A stretch of 64,000 nt of DNA from Thalassospira sp. (GTDB taxonomy: Bacteria > Pseudomonadota > Alphaproteobacteria > Rhodospirillales > Thalassospiraceae), in contig NZ_JAUYHK010000014.1 in assembly GCF_030690045.1 (NCBI RefSeq), positions 62,001-126,000 on the forward strand, given 5' to 3'. The first letter of the stretch is position 1; the number at the start of each line of letters is the position of its first letter. The notes beneath the pieces are model-generated. The model worked only from the letters and a program-made list of their open reading frames with translations, was not told the origin of the DNA and ran no database searches. The translations under genes and the position numbers were made by a program. This document shows, one piece after another, positions 26,350 through 34,342 of this stretch.

Positions 26350-28722
26350 ATGATGAATGATCCTTTTGAAATTGATGAAGGCAGTGCCGCCCCCGACATG
26401 CGGCTGGATAGCGGTCCTGTTGCCGGGGACCGCCCGGCACCCGATTATCTTGCCAATCTGAATCCGGAACAGCGGGCGGCGGTGGAAACCCTGGACGGGC
26501 CGCTTCTGGTGCTGGCCGGGGCGGGCACCGGCAAGACGCGGGTTTTGACAACCCGGCTGGCGCATTTGCTGCAAAGCAAATCTGGCGCCCCGGAATATCT
26601 GCATCCGCAACAAATCCTTGCCGTGACCTTTACCAACCGTGCGGCCAGGGAAATGCAGGAACGGGTGGCAAGCGCGCTGGGCCGTCCGGTGGAAGGATGG
26701 TGGCTGGGTACGTTTCATTCGCTGGCGGCCCGGCTGTTGCGCCGCCATGCAGAGCTGATCGGTCTGAAACCGAATTTCACCATCCTGGATTCCGACGATC
26801 AGGTGCGGCTGCTGAAACAAATTCTGGATGCCGAACAGATCGATGCCAAAAAATGGCCTGCCAAGCAATTGATGGGGATTATCCAGCGCTGGAAAGATCG
26901 CGGTCAGACACCCGACCGGGTGACAGAAACCAGCGAATTTGCAAATGGGCGATGCAAGGAACTATACCGGATTTATCAGGACCGTCTTGCGGTGCTCAAT
27001 GCGGCAGATTTTGGCGATTTGCTGTTGCATTGCCTGACGCTGTTTCAACAGAATCCGGAAATTCTGCGGCAATATCAGAACAGTTTCCGCTATATTCTGG
27101 TTGATGAATATCAGGATACCAATGTTGCGCAATATTTGTGGTTGCGTGCCCTGGCGATGGCGCATCACAATATTTGCTGTGTCGGTGATGACGATCAGGC
27201 GATCTATAGCTGGCGCGGGGCCGAGGTCGGCAATATCTTGCGGTTTGATCAGGATTTTCCCGGTGCCAAAGTGGTTCGGCTGGAACAGAATTACCGGTCC
27301 ACGCCGCATATTCTGGCGGCGGCCTCCACCCTGATTACCCATAATGAAGGCCGTCTGGGCAAGGAATTATGGACCGAGCTTGACCATGGCGACAAGGTGC
27401 AGGTCAAGGGTGTGTGGGATGGCGAGGCCGAGGCGCGGCTGGTCGGAGAGGATGTCGAGGCCCTGCAACGTGAGGGCATCGGGGCATCGCGCATGGCTGT
27501 TCTGGTTCGTGCCGGGTTTCAGACCCGCGAATTTGAAGAACGTCTGATCACGCTGGGCATTCCTTACCGTGTGATTGGCGGGCCGCGGTTTTATGAACGC
27601 CAGGAAATTCGCGATGCGCTGGCCTATATCCGCATGGTGGCGCAACCCGATGACAGTTTGGCCTTTGAGCGCATTGTCAATGTGCCCAAACGCGGTATCG
27701 GCAAGGCAACCTTGCAGATGTTGCATCAATATTCCCGCGACCGGTCGGTCTCGTTGCCCATCGCGGTGCGGGAATTGCTGGGCACCGAGGATTTAAAGCC
27801 CAAGATGCGGCAGACGCTGGGCGGGTTGCTGGATGATTTTGATCGCTGGCGGGCGATGCTGGCGGAAAAATCCCATGTCGATGTGTTGCAAATCGTTCTG
27901 GATGAAAGCGGCTATACCGAAATGTGGCAACAGGCCCGCGAACCCGATGCGCCGGGGCGGCTGGAAAACCTCAAGGAATTGGTATCGGCGATTGGCGAGT
28001 TCGAGAATCTGACGGTGTTTCTGGAACATGTGTCGCTGGTGATGGAAAATGACCAGTCGGACGAACGCGAAAAAATCACCCTGATGACGCTGCATGCCGC
28101 CAAGGGTCTTGAATTTGATTATGTCTTTTTGCCCGGCTGGGAAGAAGGCGTTTTCCCCCATCAGCGTGCGATGGATGAAAGTGGCATCAAGGGGTTGGAG
28201 GAAGAACGCCGTCTGGCCTATGTCGGCATCACACGGGCGCGGAAACGCGCCACCGTGGCCTATGCCGCCAATCGCCGCATTTACAATCAATGGCAAAGCG
28301 CCTTGCCGTCGCGCTTTATCGATGAATTGCCTGAAGACCATATCGAACGCACCAGCGATACCGGGCTTTCGGGCGGACGTGGCGCGGTTTCGCCCGGTGC
28401 GTGGGGGGCAGATGACTGGATGAAAATGCCGTCCTGGTCCGAAAGCGGCACGGCATCAGCATCACAAGCATCCGAACGGCGTTTTGCCAGTACCGGCTGG
28501 CAGGGACGGATGCGCAGCAAGATTATTGATGTGCCGTCGGATGGGGAAAAATCCTATAATATCAGCAGTTCCGGTTCGGCGAAATACAAGGTCGGCGATG
28601 CGGTCAAACATCGCAAATTCGGCCCCGGCACGGTCCGTGCCGTTGAAGGCAACAAGCTGGAAATTGATTTTCGCGATGCCGGACTGAAAAAGGTGGTCGA
28701 CAGTTTCATTTTGCCGGGCTAA
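26350..28722 (+). CDS. uvrD: UvrD/PcrA-type superfamily 1 DNA helicase
   Basis: A 790-residue ATP-dependent 3'-5' DNA helicase. Motifs in order: Q-motif LNPEQRAAVE, Walker A AGAGTGKT (56-63), AVTFTNRAAREM, GTFHSLAARLLR, DEYQDTN (motif II), GDDDQAIYSWRGA, LEQNYRS, TLHAAKGLEFDYVFLPGWEEG and VGITRARKR. The C-terminal 60 residues form the small Tudor-like domain of UvrD/PcrA (YKVGDAVKHRKFG). It acts in nucleotide excision and mismatch repair and in clearing RecA or stalled polymerase from DNA. Two ATGs occur in tandem at 26350 and 26353. It is followed after 67 bp by prmA. Confidence 0.94.
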   Translation: MMNDPFEIDEGSAAPDMRLDSGPVAGDRPAPDYLANLNPEQRAAVETLDGPLLVLAGAGTGKTRVLTTRLAHLLQSKSGAPEYLHPQQILAVTFTNRAAREMQERVASALGRPVEGWWLGTFHSLAARLLRRHAELIGLKPNFTILDSDDQVRLLKQILDAEQIDAKKWPAKQLMGIIQRWKDRGQTPDRVTETSEFANGRCKELYRIYQDRLAVLNAADFGDLLLHCLTLFQQNPEILRQYQNSFRYILVDEYQDTNVAQYLWLRALAMAHHNICCVGDDDQAIYSWRGAEVGNILRFDQDFPGAKVVRLEQNYRSTPHILAAASTLITHNEGRLGKELWTELDHGDKVQVKGVWDGEAEARLVGEDVEALQREGIGASRMAVLVRAGFQTREFEERLITLGIPYRVIGGPRFYERQEIRDALAYIRMVAQPDDSLAFERIVNVPKRGIGKATLQMLHQYSRDRSVSLPIAVRELLGTEDLKPKMRQTLGGLLDDFDRWRAMLAEKSHVDVLQIVLDESGYTEMWQQAREPDAPGRLENLKELVSAIGEFENLTVFLEHVSLVMENDQSDEREKITLMTLHAAKGLEFDYVFLPGWEEGVFPHQRAMDESGIKGLEEERRLAYVGITRARKRATVAYAANRRIYNQWQSALPSRFIDELPEDHIERTSDTGLSGGRGAVSPGAWGADDWMKMPSWSESGTASASQASERRFASTGWQGRMRSKIIDVPSDGEKSYNISSSGSAKYKVGDAVKHRKFGPGTVRAVEGNKLEIDFRDAGLKKVVDSFILPG

Positions 28723-28789
28723 TCCCGGCGGATTGTTTATCAGACTATATTATCAGAATGGCGGTGTTGCCGCCCAAGCGAGAGAAGCC

Positions 28790-29671
28790 ATGAGCGAAAC
28801 CGTACGCTGCTATAATTTCACTTTCGAGATTGACGGGGCTTATGCCAGCGTCTTTTCCGACGTGCTGTATGATCATTGTGATGCCCTGTCGCATTTTGAA
28901 CGACCGGGCGACCCGGATGCGCCGTGGCGGATCGAAGGATTTTCGGGCACCGAGATTGACAAGGTTGCCGTTGAAACGGCCCTGTCGCTGATGGCGGGGG
29001 CGATGGGGGTTTCTGTTCCGGTCGTCCATTATGGCAGTTACGAACCCAAAGATTGGGTCAGCGAAAATCTGCGCAGTTTCAAGCCGATTTCGGTTGGGCG
29101 GTTTTATGTGCACGGCTCGCATTGGGATGGCGATTTGCCACTGGCGAAAATCGGTTTGCAGGTCGATGCCGGTCTGGCGTTTGGATCGGGCGAACATCAA
29201 ACCACCAAGGGCTGCCTGGCCGCCATCGACTGGCTGGCAAAGCAGGGCAAACGGCGCAATGCCCTTGATATGGGATGCGGATCGGGCATTCTGGGCATGG
29301 GATGTGCGAAAATCTGGCGCTGTCCGGTGATGATGGCCGATATTGATCCGGCATCGGTGCGGGTGGCGCGTGAAAACGCCAAAATCAACGGTATTTCCGA
29401 TCTGGTTACGGCCCTGCATTCCAACGGTTTTGCCGATACCCGCATTCGCCATGCCGGGTTTTACGATATTATTTGTGCCAATATTCTGGCCCGTCCGTTG
29501 CGCCATATGGCCCGCGATTTAACATCAACGCTTGCTGATGGCGGCGTTGTGGTGTTGTCGGGCCTGTTGTCGCATCAGGAACAGTTTGTTCTGTCAGCCT
29601 ATCGCGATGTCGGACTGAACCTGATCAAACGGTTTCCGGTTGAAAACTGGACGACGCTGGTGGTGGGTTAA
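28790..29671 (+). CDS. prmA: Ribosomal protein L11 methyltransferase
   Basis: A 293-residue class I methyltransferase. The C-terminal half has the PrmA signatures AFGSGEHQTTKGCL, DMGCGSGILGMG (SAM motif I) and ICANILARPL (catalytic NPPY-like region replaced by NIL as in PrmA). The enzyme trimethylates ribosomal protein L11. The frame is open 19 codons further upstream, but the ATG at 28790 with GAGAG upstream gives the family N-terminus. The stop TAA at 29669-29671 overlaps the stop of the convergent SDR gene within a shared TTAA. Confidence 0.92.
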   Translation: MSETVRCYNFTFEIDGAYASVFSDVLYDHCDALSHFERPGDPDAPWRIEGFSGTEIDKVAVETALSLMAGAMGVSVPVVHYGSYEPKDWVSENLRSFKPISVGRFYVHGSHWDGDLPLAKIGLQVDAGLAFGSGEHQTTKGCLAAIDWLAKQGKRRNALDMGCGSGILGMGCAKIWRCPVMMADIDPASVRVARENAKINGISDLVTALHSNGFADTRIRHAGFYDIICANILARPLRHMARDLTSTLADGGVVVLSGLLSHQEQFVLSAYRDVGLNLIKRFPVENWTTLVVG

Positions 29672-30414
29672 CGTCCACCCGATACATCAATAATCGCGCC
29701 GGTCACAAAGGATGACTGGTCGCCGACCAGCCAGATCACACTGTCGGCGACTTCGCGAGCCGTACCGGCGCGACCCAGCGGGCAGGTCGGGCCCAGTTCG
29801 TGGGCGCGATCCGGGCGGCCGCCGCTGGCATGAATGTCGGTATCGATGATGCCGGGGCGGATGGCGTTGACCCGAATGCCTTCGGGGCCCAGTTCACGGG
29901 CCAGACCAATGGTCATGGCATCTATCGCCCCTTTGCTGCCCGCGTAATCGACATATTCGCCAGGCGATCCCAGCCGGGCGGCCATCGAGGACATATTGAC
30001 CAGTGTTCCGCCTGCGCCACCCCGGCTTTTTGACATATGGCGGGCGGTTTCGCGTGCCACCAGATAGGCCCCCAGAACATTGGTATCAAAAACCGATTTC
30101 ATGCGGGCGATGTCCATATCGGCCAGTCTGGCCGCCGGGGCGACGATCCCGGCATTGTTGACCACCGCATCAATACGGCCAAAACTTTTAATCCCGGCGG
30201 CAAAAAGGGCGATGACATCGGTTTCGGATGTCACGTCACAGCGATGCGAGATAACCTTTGCCCCGGCCTGTTCGCAGGCGGTGCGGGTTTCCTGTGCGGC
30301 GTCGGGATTGCCGACATAGCTGAAAATGATGTTCCAGCCCTGCTGTGCGCATAGAAGGGCGGTGGCGCGACCGATGCCGCGTGAACCACCGGTGATCAGA
30401 ACGGTTTTGGACAT
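29668..30414 (-). CDS. SDR-family NAD(P)-dependent oxidoreductase
   Basis: A 248-residue classical short-chain dehydrogenase. Seen are the cofactor loop TGGSRGIG at 8-15, NNAG, the catalytic Ser in VNMSS, and the YAGSK Tyr/Lys pair; the C-terminus ends in the usual FVTGAIIDVSGG. Substrate is unknown. I place the start at 30414 (MSKTVLITGG) because GGGGA lies eight bases before it; an ATG at 30429 would add five residues. It is monocistronic and converges on prmA without a terminator between them. Confidence 0.9.
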   Translation of the reverse strand: MSKTVLITGGSRGIGRATALLCAQQGWNIIFSYVGNPDAAQETRTACEQAGAKVISHRCDVTSETDVIALFAAGIKSFGRIDAVVNNAGIVAPAARLADMDIARMKSVFDTNVLGAYLVARETARHMSKSRGGAGGTLVNMSSMAARLGSPGEYVDYAGSKGAIDAMTIGLARELGPEGIRVNAIRPGIIDTDIHASGGRPDRAHELGPTCPLGRAGTAREVADSVIWLVGDQSSFVTGAIIDVSGGR

Positions 30415-30471
30415 TTTCGCATTCCCCATGATGATCTATGTTTTACCGATCATGGCAGGGCGATGCCGGTT

Positions 30472-30513
30472 GCGCAAAAAGAAACGGCCCCGCTAGGGAA
30501 GCGGGGCCGTTTC
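30472..30513 (-). terminator. Strong intrinsic terminator of an unassigned minus-strand transcript
   Basis: GAAACGGCCCCGC and GCGGGGCCGTTTC form a perfect 13-bp stem with a 7-base loop. On the minus strand TTTTT follows (30476-30480). No recognised gene ends here, so it implies a transcript coming from the small-ORF region to the right. Confidence 0.75.
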
Positions 30514-30613
30514 AGAGGGAAGAAACAAAAAAATCACGAAGATTGTGAACCTCAATCTCGCGAGCCATCAATCACGCAGCAAAAAACGGTCGGGCGGGAA
30601 CTGATCCGTTGTT

Positions 30614-30802
30614 TCAGATGCCGCGAACGGCTTCACTGTCCGGACTGGTCATCAATTTGGCGTCAGACCCCAGTTGGGCGGAACCTGTTTCAAAGCCGAG
30701 CGCAATACGTTCCTTTTGGGAAAGGCACTCAAGGCCGTCATAGGCTGTCTGGCGACGACGCGATTGATGAACACTTTGGGCAGTAATCGGAAAACGGACC
30801 AC
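30614..30802 (-). CDS. Possible small protein of 62 residues, no recognised family
   Basis: A 62-codon frame from a GTG at 30802 to a stop about 100 bases before the strong minus-strand terminator. AGGAG lies ten bases upstream of the GTG. The product would be basic at its N-terminal part (SRRRQTAYDG) and soluble; it matches nothing I know. The frame stays open upstream to 31000, so other starts are possible. An alternative reading from the same AGGAG gives a 23-residue peptide in another frame. Support is only positional (ribosome binding site plus terminator), so this remains tentative. Confidence 0.3.
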   Translation of the reverse strand: MVRFPITAQSVHQSRRRQTAYDGLECLSQKERIALGFETGSAQLGSDAKLMTSPDSEAVRGI

Positions 30803-30824
30803 CGAGCATTTTCTCCTGCAAATT

Positions 30825-30848
30825 AATGTCCCGACTGGACATTTTTTT
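30825..30848 (+). terminator. Terminator-like hairpin on the plus strand in the small-ORF locus
   Basis: AATGTCC-CGACT-GGACATT followed by a run of Ts (30842-30848). On the plus strand it has the form of an intrinsic terminator with no gene before it; on the minus strand the same stem would sit just upstream of the AGGAG of the 62-codon frame and could affect its translation. Confidence 0.45.
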
Positions 30849-30860
30849 GTCACTTCCCTG

Positions 30861-30908
30861 TCATAATAAAAAATCGTTAATTTGTGCATTGCCAGTAATG
30901 CAGGGCAT
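30861..30908 (-). CDS. Possible 15-residue leader peptide
   Basis: ATG at 30908 lies five bases after a perfect AGGAGG (30914-30919 complement) and opens a 15-codon frame (MPCITGNAQINDFLL). The optimal ribosome binding site on such a short frame suggests a leader peptide or small protein, located upstream of the 62-codon frame on the same strand. No attenuator-type run of one amino acid is seen. Confidence 0.3.
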   Translation of the reverse strand: MPCITGNAQINDFLL

Positions 30909-30963
30909 GCATACCTCCTGAACATGGCTTGGATATATCCATGCAGAAACGCTGATCGCGGGT

Positions 30964-30994
30964 TTGATTTCCGGCAGGATGGATTGTATACAAT
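30964..30994 (+). promoter_or_regulatory. Sigma-70-type promoter of pepP with a 12-bp palindrome over the -10 box
   Basis: TTGATT (30964-30969), a 17-base spacer and TATACA (30987-30992) form a good promoter about 65 bases before the pepP start. The -10 box lies inside the perfect palindrome ATTGTATACAAT (30983-30994), a shape often bound by GntR-family repressors. Confidence 0.55.
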
Positions 30995-31059
30995 AAGCAA
31001 AATCCCTTAGGCGTCCGCCCGATCCCGGCGGGCTGGCAGGCAGCAATATGAGGACCTAT

Positions 31060-33084
31060 ATGACCTATTCGGGCGAAGCACATCTTGCCGGTTTGCTGAA
31101 ACGCGACCGCGTAAACCGGGACGTGACCGGCGTTATCGATCTGATCGACGGTATTCTTGCCAGTGCCGACGGCACCAGCCGGACCGACTGGTTTGATCTG
31201 CTGGGCACCGATGTCAGCGATGAATTGAAGGTGGAATTACTGGCTGCGCGTGCGGAACGCGCCCCGTCTTTCTGGCAGGCCAAAGACCATTTCAATGCTC
31301 AAGACCGGCTTTCGCGTTTGCGGGCCTATCTGGCGGCCAAGGGAATCGAGGGATTTGTCATTCCGCGTGCCGATGAACATCAGGGTGAATATGTTCCGGC
31401 CCGCGCCGAACGTCTGGCATGGCTGACCGGCTTTACCGGCTCGGCGGGGGCGGCGGTGGTGATGCAAAATGCCGCCGCGATTTTTGTCGATGGCCGCTAT
31501 ACCATTCAGGTCCGCCAACAGGTGGATCGTGATTTGTATGAATACCGCCATCTGGTCGATGAACCGCCGGTTGGCTGGATTCATGATCATCTGAAGCCCG
31601 GACAGAAACTGGCCTATGATCCGTGGGTCCATACGGTCAAACAGGCAACGCAATTGCGCGAAGCCTGCGAGGGAGTGGGGGCGGAACTGGTGGCGATTGA
31701 CCCCAATCCGATTGATGCCCTGTGGGATCATCAACCCGCCATGCCCGTTGCCCCGGTCCGCCCGCAGGCGATGGCCCATGCCGGGAAATCCAGCCATGAC
31801 AAACGCATGCAAATCGCCCGGAGTCTGAGCACGCTGGAATGCGAAGCAGCGATTATTTCGGCCCCGGACAGTCTGGCGTGGTTGCTTAATATTCGCGGTG
31901 GTGATGTGCCGCAAACGCCGCTGGCGCTGGGCTATGCCATTATTTTTGGCGACGGGTCGGTGGATGTATTTATGGATGAACGCAAATTCCCCGAAGAAAG
32001 CAAAAATTGGCTGCGGGGGGATGCCAATCTGCGCCATCCCGGTGAACTGACTGCTGCGCTGCGTGCCCTTGGCAATATATCGGTGCGGCTGGATGATGCG
32101 ACGGGGGCGGACTGGTTCCGGTTGCAATTGCTTGATGCCGGCGCGACGGTCCGGGTCGGGCGCGATCCGGTTGCCTTGCCCAAGGCCTGCAAGAACGAGG
32201 TGGAACTGGAAGGATCGCGCCGCGCCCATTGCCGAGATGGTCAGAAAATCATCCGTTATTTTGCCTGGCTGGAAAATGCGGTGGCACAGGGTGATCTTGA
32301 TGAAGAAGGGGCGGCGGCAAAATTGTTGGCCTTGCGCGCCGAAGACCCGCTGTTTCGCGGCAGCAGTTTTACCACCATTCCCGGCAGCGGCCCCAATGGG
32401 GCATTGTGCCATTATCGTTGTACCCCGGAAACCAATCGCAAACTGCAACCCGGCGAGATTTTCCTGATTGATTCCGGCGGGCAATATCTGGACGGCACCA
32501 CCGATATCACCCGCACCACCATCGTCGGCACACCGTCCGATGAACACCGGGACCGCTTCACGCGGGTTTTGAAAGGGCATATTGCGTTGGCGCGGGCGAT
32601 TTTCCCGGTCGGCACCACCGGTCAGCAGCTTGACACCATCGCGCGTGCGCCCCTGTGGGCGGCGGGGCTGGATTATGATCATGGCACCGGGCACGGGGTT
32701 GGCAGTTATCTGGGCGTTCACGAAGGACCGGCGCGGATTTCCAAGGCGGCCAATACCATCGCCCTGAAACCGGGCATGATCCTGTCGAACGAACCGGGAT
32801 ACTACAAGGAAGGCGAATATGGCATCCGCATTGAAAACCTGATGGCGGTAACCGAAATCAAGGCCCCGTCCGGTGCGGATCGCCCGATGCTGGGTTTTGA
32901 AACCCTGACCTTTTCCCCGATTGAACGCCGCCTGATTGATGTGGCGTTGCTGGAAGATGACGAATTGAAATGGCTGAATGATTATCATGCCCAAGTCTAT
33001 GGCATGTATGCCGATGATCTGGACGAAGATCATCGTTTGTGGCTGCAAAAGGCGACGGCCCCGCTATGTCGTCCGACAGCCTGA
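31060..33084 (+). CDS. pepP: Aminopeptidase P-family metallopeptidase (Xaa-Pro aminopeptidase) with N-terminal extension
   Basis: A 674-residue M24-family enzyme that removes an N-terminal residue preceding proline. Metal ligands are recognisable: the Asp pair in IDSGGQYLDGTTDIT, His in GTGHGVGSYLGVHEGP, Glu in LSNEPGYY and Glu in FETLTFSP. Two creatinase-like N-terminal domains precede the catalytic domain, as in the roughly 600-residue three-domain forms. The normal family start corresponds to about residue 85 (QDRLSRLRAYLAAKGI); the first 80 or so residues are extra and read like a small helical acidic domain. The ATG at 31060 follows AGGA by five bases; an ATG at 31048 adds four residues. 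Followed by a terminator. Confidence 0.9.
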   Translation: MTYSGEAHLAGLLKRDRVNRDVTGVIDLIDGILASADGTSRTDWFDLLGTDVSDELKVELLAARAERAPSFWQAKDHFNAQDRLSRLRAYLAAKGIEGFVIPRADEHQGEYVPARAERLAWLTGFTGSAGAAVVMQNAAAIFVDGRYTIQVRQQVDRDLYEYRHLVDEPPVGWIHDHLKPGQKLAYDPWVHTVKQATQLREACEGVGAELVAIDPNPIDALWDHQPAMPVAPVRPQAMAHAGKSSHDKRMQIARSLSTLECEAAIISAPDSLAWLLNIRGGDVPQTPLALGYAIIFGDGSVDVFMDERKFPEESKNWLRGDANLRHPGELTAALRALGNISVRLDDATGADWFRLQLLDAGATVRVGRDPVALPKACKNEVELEGSRRAHCRDGQKIIRYFAWLENAVAQGDLDEEGAAAKLLALRAEDPLFRGSSFTTIPGSGPNGALCHYRCTPETNRKLQPGEIFLIDSGGQYLDGTTDITRTTIVGTPSDEHRDRFTRVLKGHIALARAIFPVGTTGQQLDTIARAPLWAAGLDYDHGTGHGVGSYLGVHEGPARISKAANTIALKPGMILSNEPGYYKEGEYGIRIENLMAVTEIKAPSGADRPMLGFETLTFSPIERRLIDVALLEDDELKWLNDYHAQVYGMYADDLDEDHRLWLQKATAPLCRPTA

Positions 33085-33102
33085 CCATACAGCATTCCCT
33101 TC

Positions 33103-33135
33103 AAAGGCCATCCGGATATCGGGTGGCCTTTTTGA
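33103..33135 (+). terminator. Intrinsic terminator of pepP
   Basis: AAAGGCCA and TGGCCTTT arms with an extended internal stem, followed by TTTTT; 19 bases after the pepP stop. Confidence 0.8.
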
Positions 33136-33240
33136 TTTCGGCGCTGACAGCAGGGCAATTGATGGCGTATCAATAGAATATTGGATCGATTCAATTCCGG
33201 GCGGATGATCGGGGATTTTTAAAAATATCAGGAGGAAAAA

Positions 33241-34293
33241 ATGGCATCGTTGCAAGAAGGCTGGTTGCCGGACGCGGCACGGTACGAAACAGCATCCTAT
33301 AACCGGTGTGGGCGCAGCGGGTTGAAACTGCCGCCGATCACCCTTGGCTTGTGGCAGAATTTTGGCGGGATTGATCCGTTTGAAAATCAGCGTGCCATGG
33401 TGCGCCGTGCCTTTGACTGCGGGGTGACGCATTTTGATCTTGCCAATAATTATGGCCCGCCCGCCGGATCGTCCGAGGAAAATTTTGGGGTGATCCTGCA
33501 AAAGGATTTCCGCGCCCATCGCGATGAACTGGTGATTTCGACCAAGGCCGGTTATCGCATGTGGCCCGGTCCTTATGGGGAATGGGGATCGCGCAAATAT
33601 CTGATTTCCAGTCTGGATCAAAGCCTGAAACGGATGGGGATCGATTATGTCGATATTTTCTATTCGCACCGGGTCGATCCGGAAACGCCGTTGGCCGAAA
33701 CCATGGGGGCCCTTGATCAGGTGGTGCGTCAGGGCAAGGCATTATATGTCGGCCTGTCGTCCTATTCCCCGGAAATGACCCGAAAGGCGCAGGCAATCCT
33801 GAAAGACCTTGGCACGCCCTGCATCATTCATCAGCCGTCCTATTCGATGCTTAATCGCTGGGTCGAGGATGGATTGCTGGAAACGCTGGGTGAGCTCGGC
33901 ATGGGATGTATTGCCTTTTCGCCGCTGGCACAGGGATTGTTGACCAGCAAATATCTGAACGGGGTGCCCGATCAGGCACGCGCCGCCCGTGCGCCGTCTT
34001 TCCGCCCGGAAATGCTGAGTGATGAAAATCTGGCACGGGTGAAAAAGCTGAACGATATCGCGCAGCAGCGCGGGCAAAGTCTGGCGCAAATGGCGATTGC
34101 CTGGGTGTTGCGACGCCCGGAAATCACATCGGCGCTGATTGGGGCGCGGACGGTGGAACAGCTTGATGACAGCCTTGATGCGTTGAAAAATCTGTCATTT
34201 TCACTCGATGAACTGACCGAAATCGACAAATACGCCACCGATGGCGGTTTGAATATCTGGCGGCAATCCTCGAATGCCGATGCAGAAGTCTGA
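33241..34293 (+). CDS. Aldo/keto reductase, YghZ-like (L-glyceraldehyde 3-phosphate reductase type)
   Basis: A 350-residue TIM-barrel NADPH-dependent reductase. The N-terminal YNRCGRSGLKLPPITLGLW, HFDLANNYGPPAGSSEENFG (catalytic Asp and Tyr), STKAGY (Lys) and DIFYSHRVDP (His) segments match the YghZ/Kv-beta-like subgroup (AKR14). E. coli YghZ reduces L-glyceraldehyde 3-phosphate and methylglyoxal, pointing to aldehyde detoxification here. The start is firm: ATG at 33241 behind AGGAGG. Monocistronic between two terminators; a dyad (33180-33195) lies in its promoter region. Confidence 0.9.
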   Translation: MASLQEGWLPDAARYETASYNRCGRSGLKLPPITLGLWQNFGGIDPFENQRAMVRRAFDCGVTHFDLANNYGPPAGSSEENFGVILQKDFRAHRDELVISTKAGYRMWPGPYGEWGSRKYLISSLDQSLKRMGIDYVDIFYSHRVDPETPLAETMGALDQVVRQGKALYVGLSSYSPEMTRKAQAILKDLGTPCIIHQPSYSMLNRWVEDGLLETLGELGMGCIAFSPLAQGLLTSKYLNGVPDQARAARAPSFRPEMLSDENLARVKKLNDIAQQRGQSLAQMAIAWVLRRPEITSALIGARTVEQLDDSLDALKNLSFSLDELTEIDKYATDGGLNIWRQSSNADAEV

Positions 34294-34312
34294 TCGTTGA
34301 TCCCGGATATTG

Positions 34313-34340
34313 ATCCCGGCGCGATGTTTTGCGCCGGGAT
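34313..34340 (+). terminator. Intrinsic terminator of the aldo/keto reductase gene
   Basis: ATCCCGGCGC-8 nt-GCGCCGGGAT followed by TTTCAGTTTT. It also separates this gene from the convergent LysR gene. Confidence 0.75.
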
Positions 34341-34342
34341 TT

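Larger units (their letters stand above)
30415..31059. other. Intergenic locus with small reading frames, two terminators and the pepP promoter
   Basis: About 645 bases without a recognised conserved gene. From right to left it shows a plus-strand promoter overlapping a palindrome (30964-30994), a 15-codon minus-strand frame behind a perfect AGGAGG, a plus-strand terminator-like hairpin, a 62-codon minus-strand frame, and a strong minus-strand terminator at 30472-30513. Together these suggest an unannotated minus-strand transcript of roughly 450 bases. Confidence 0.45.

Noticed and set aside
31237-33048. 603-codon minus-strand frame opposite pepP
   Set aside because: The sense strand has all metal ligands of an M24 peptidase; the antisense product has no recognisable features.
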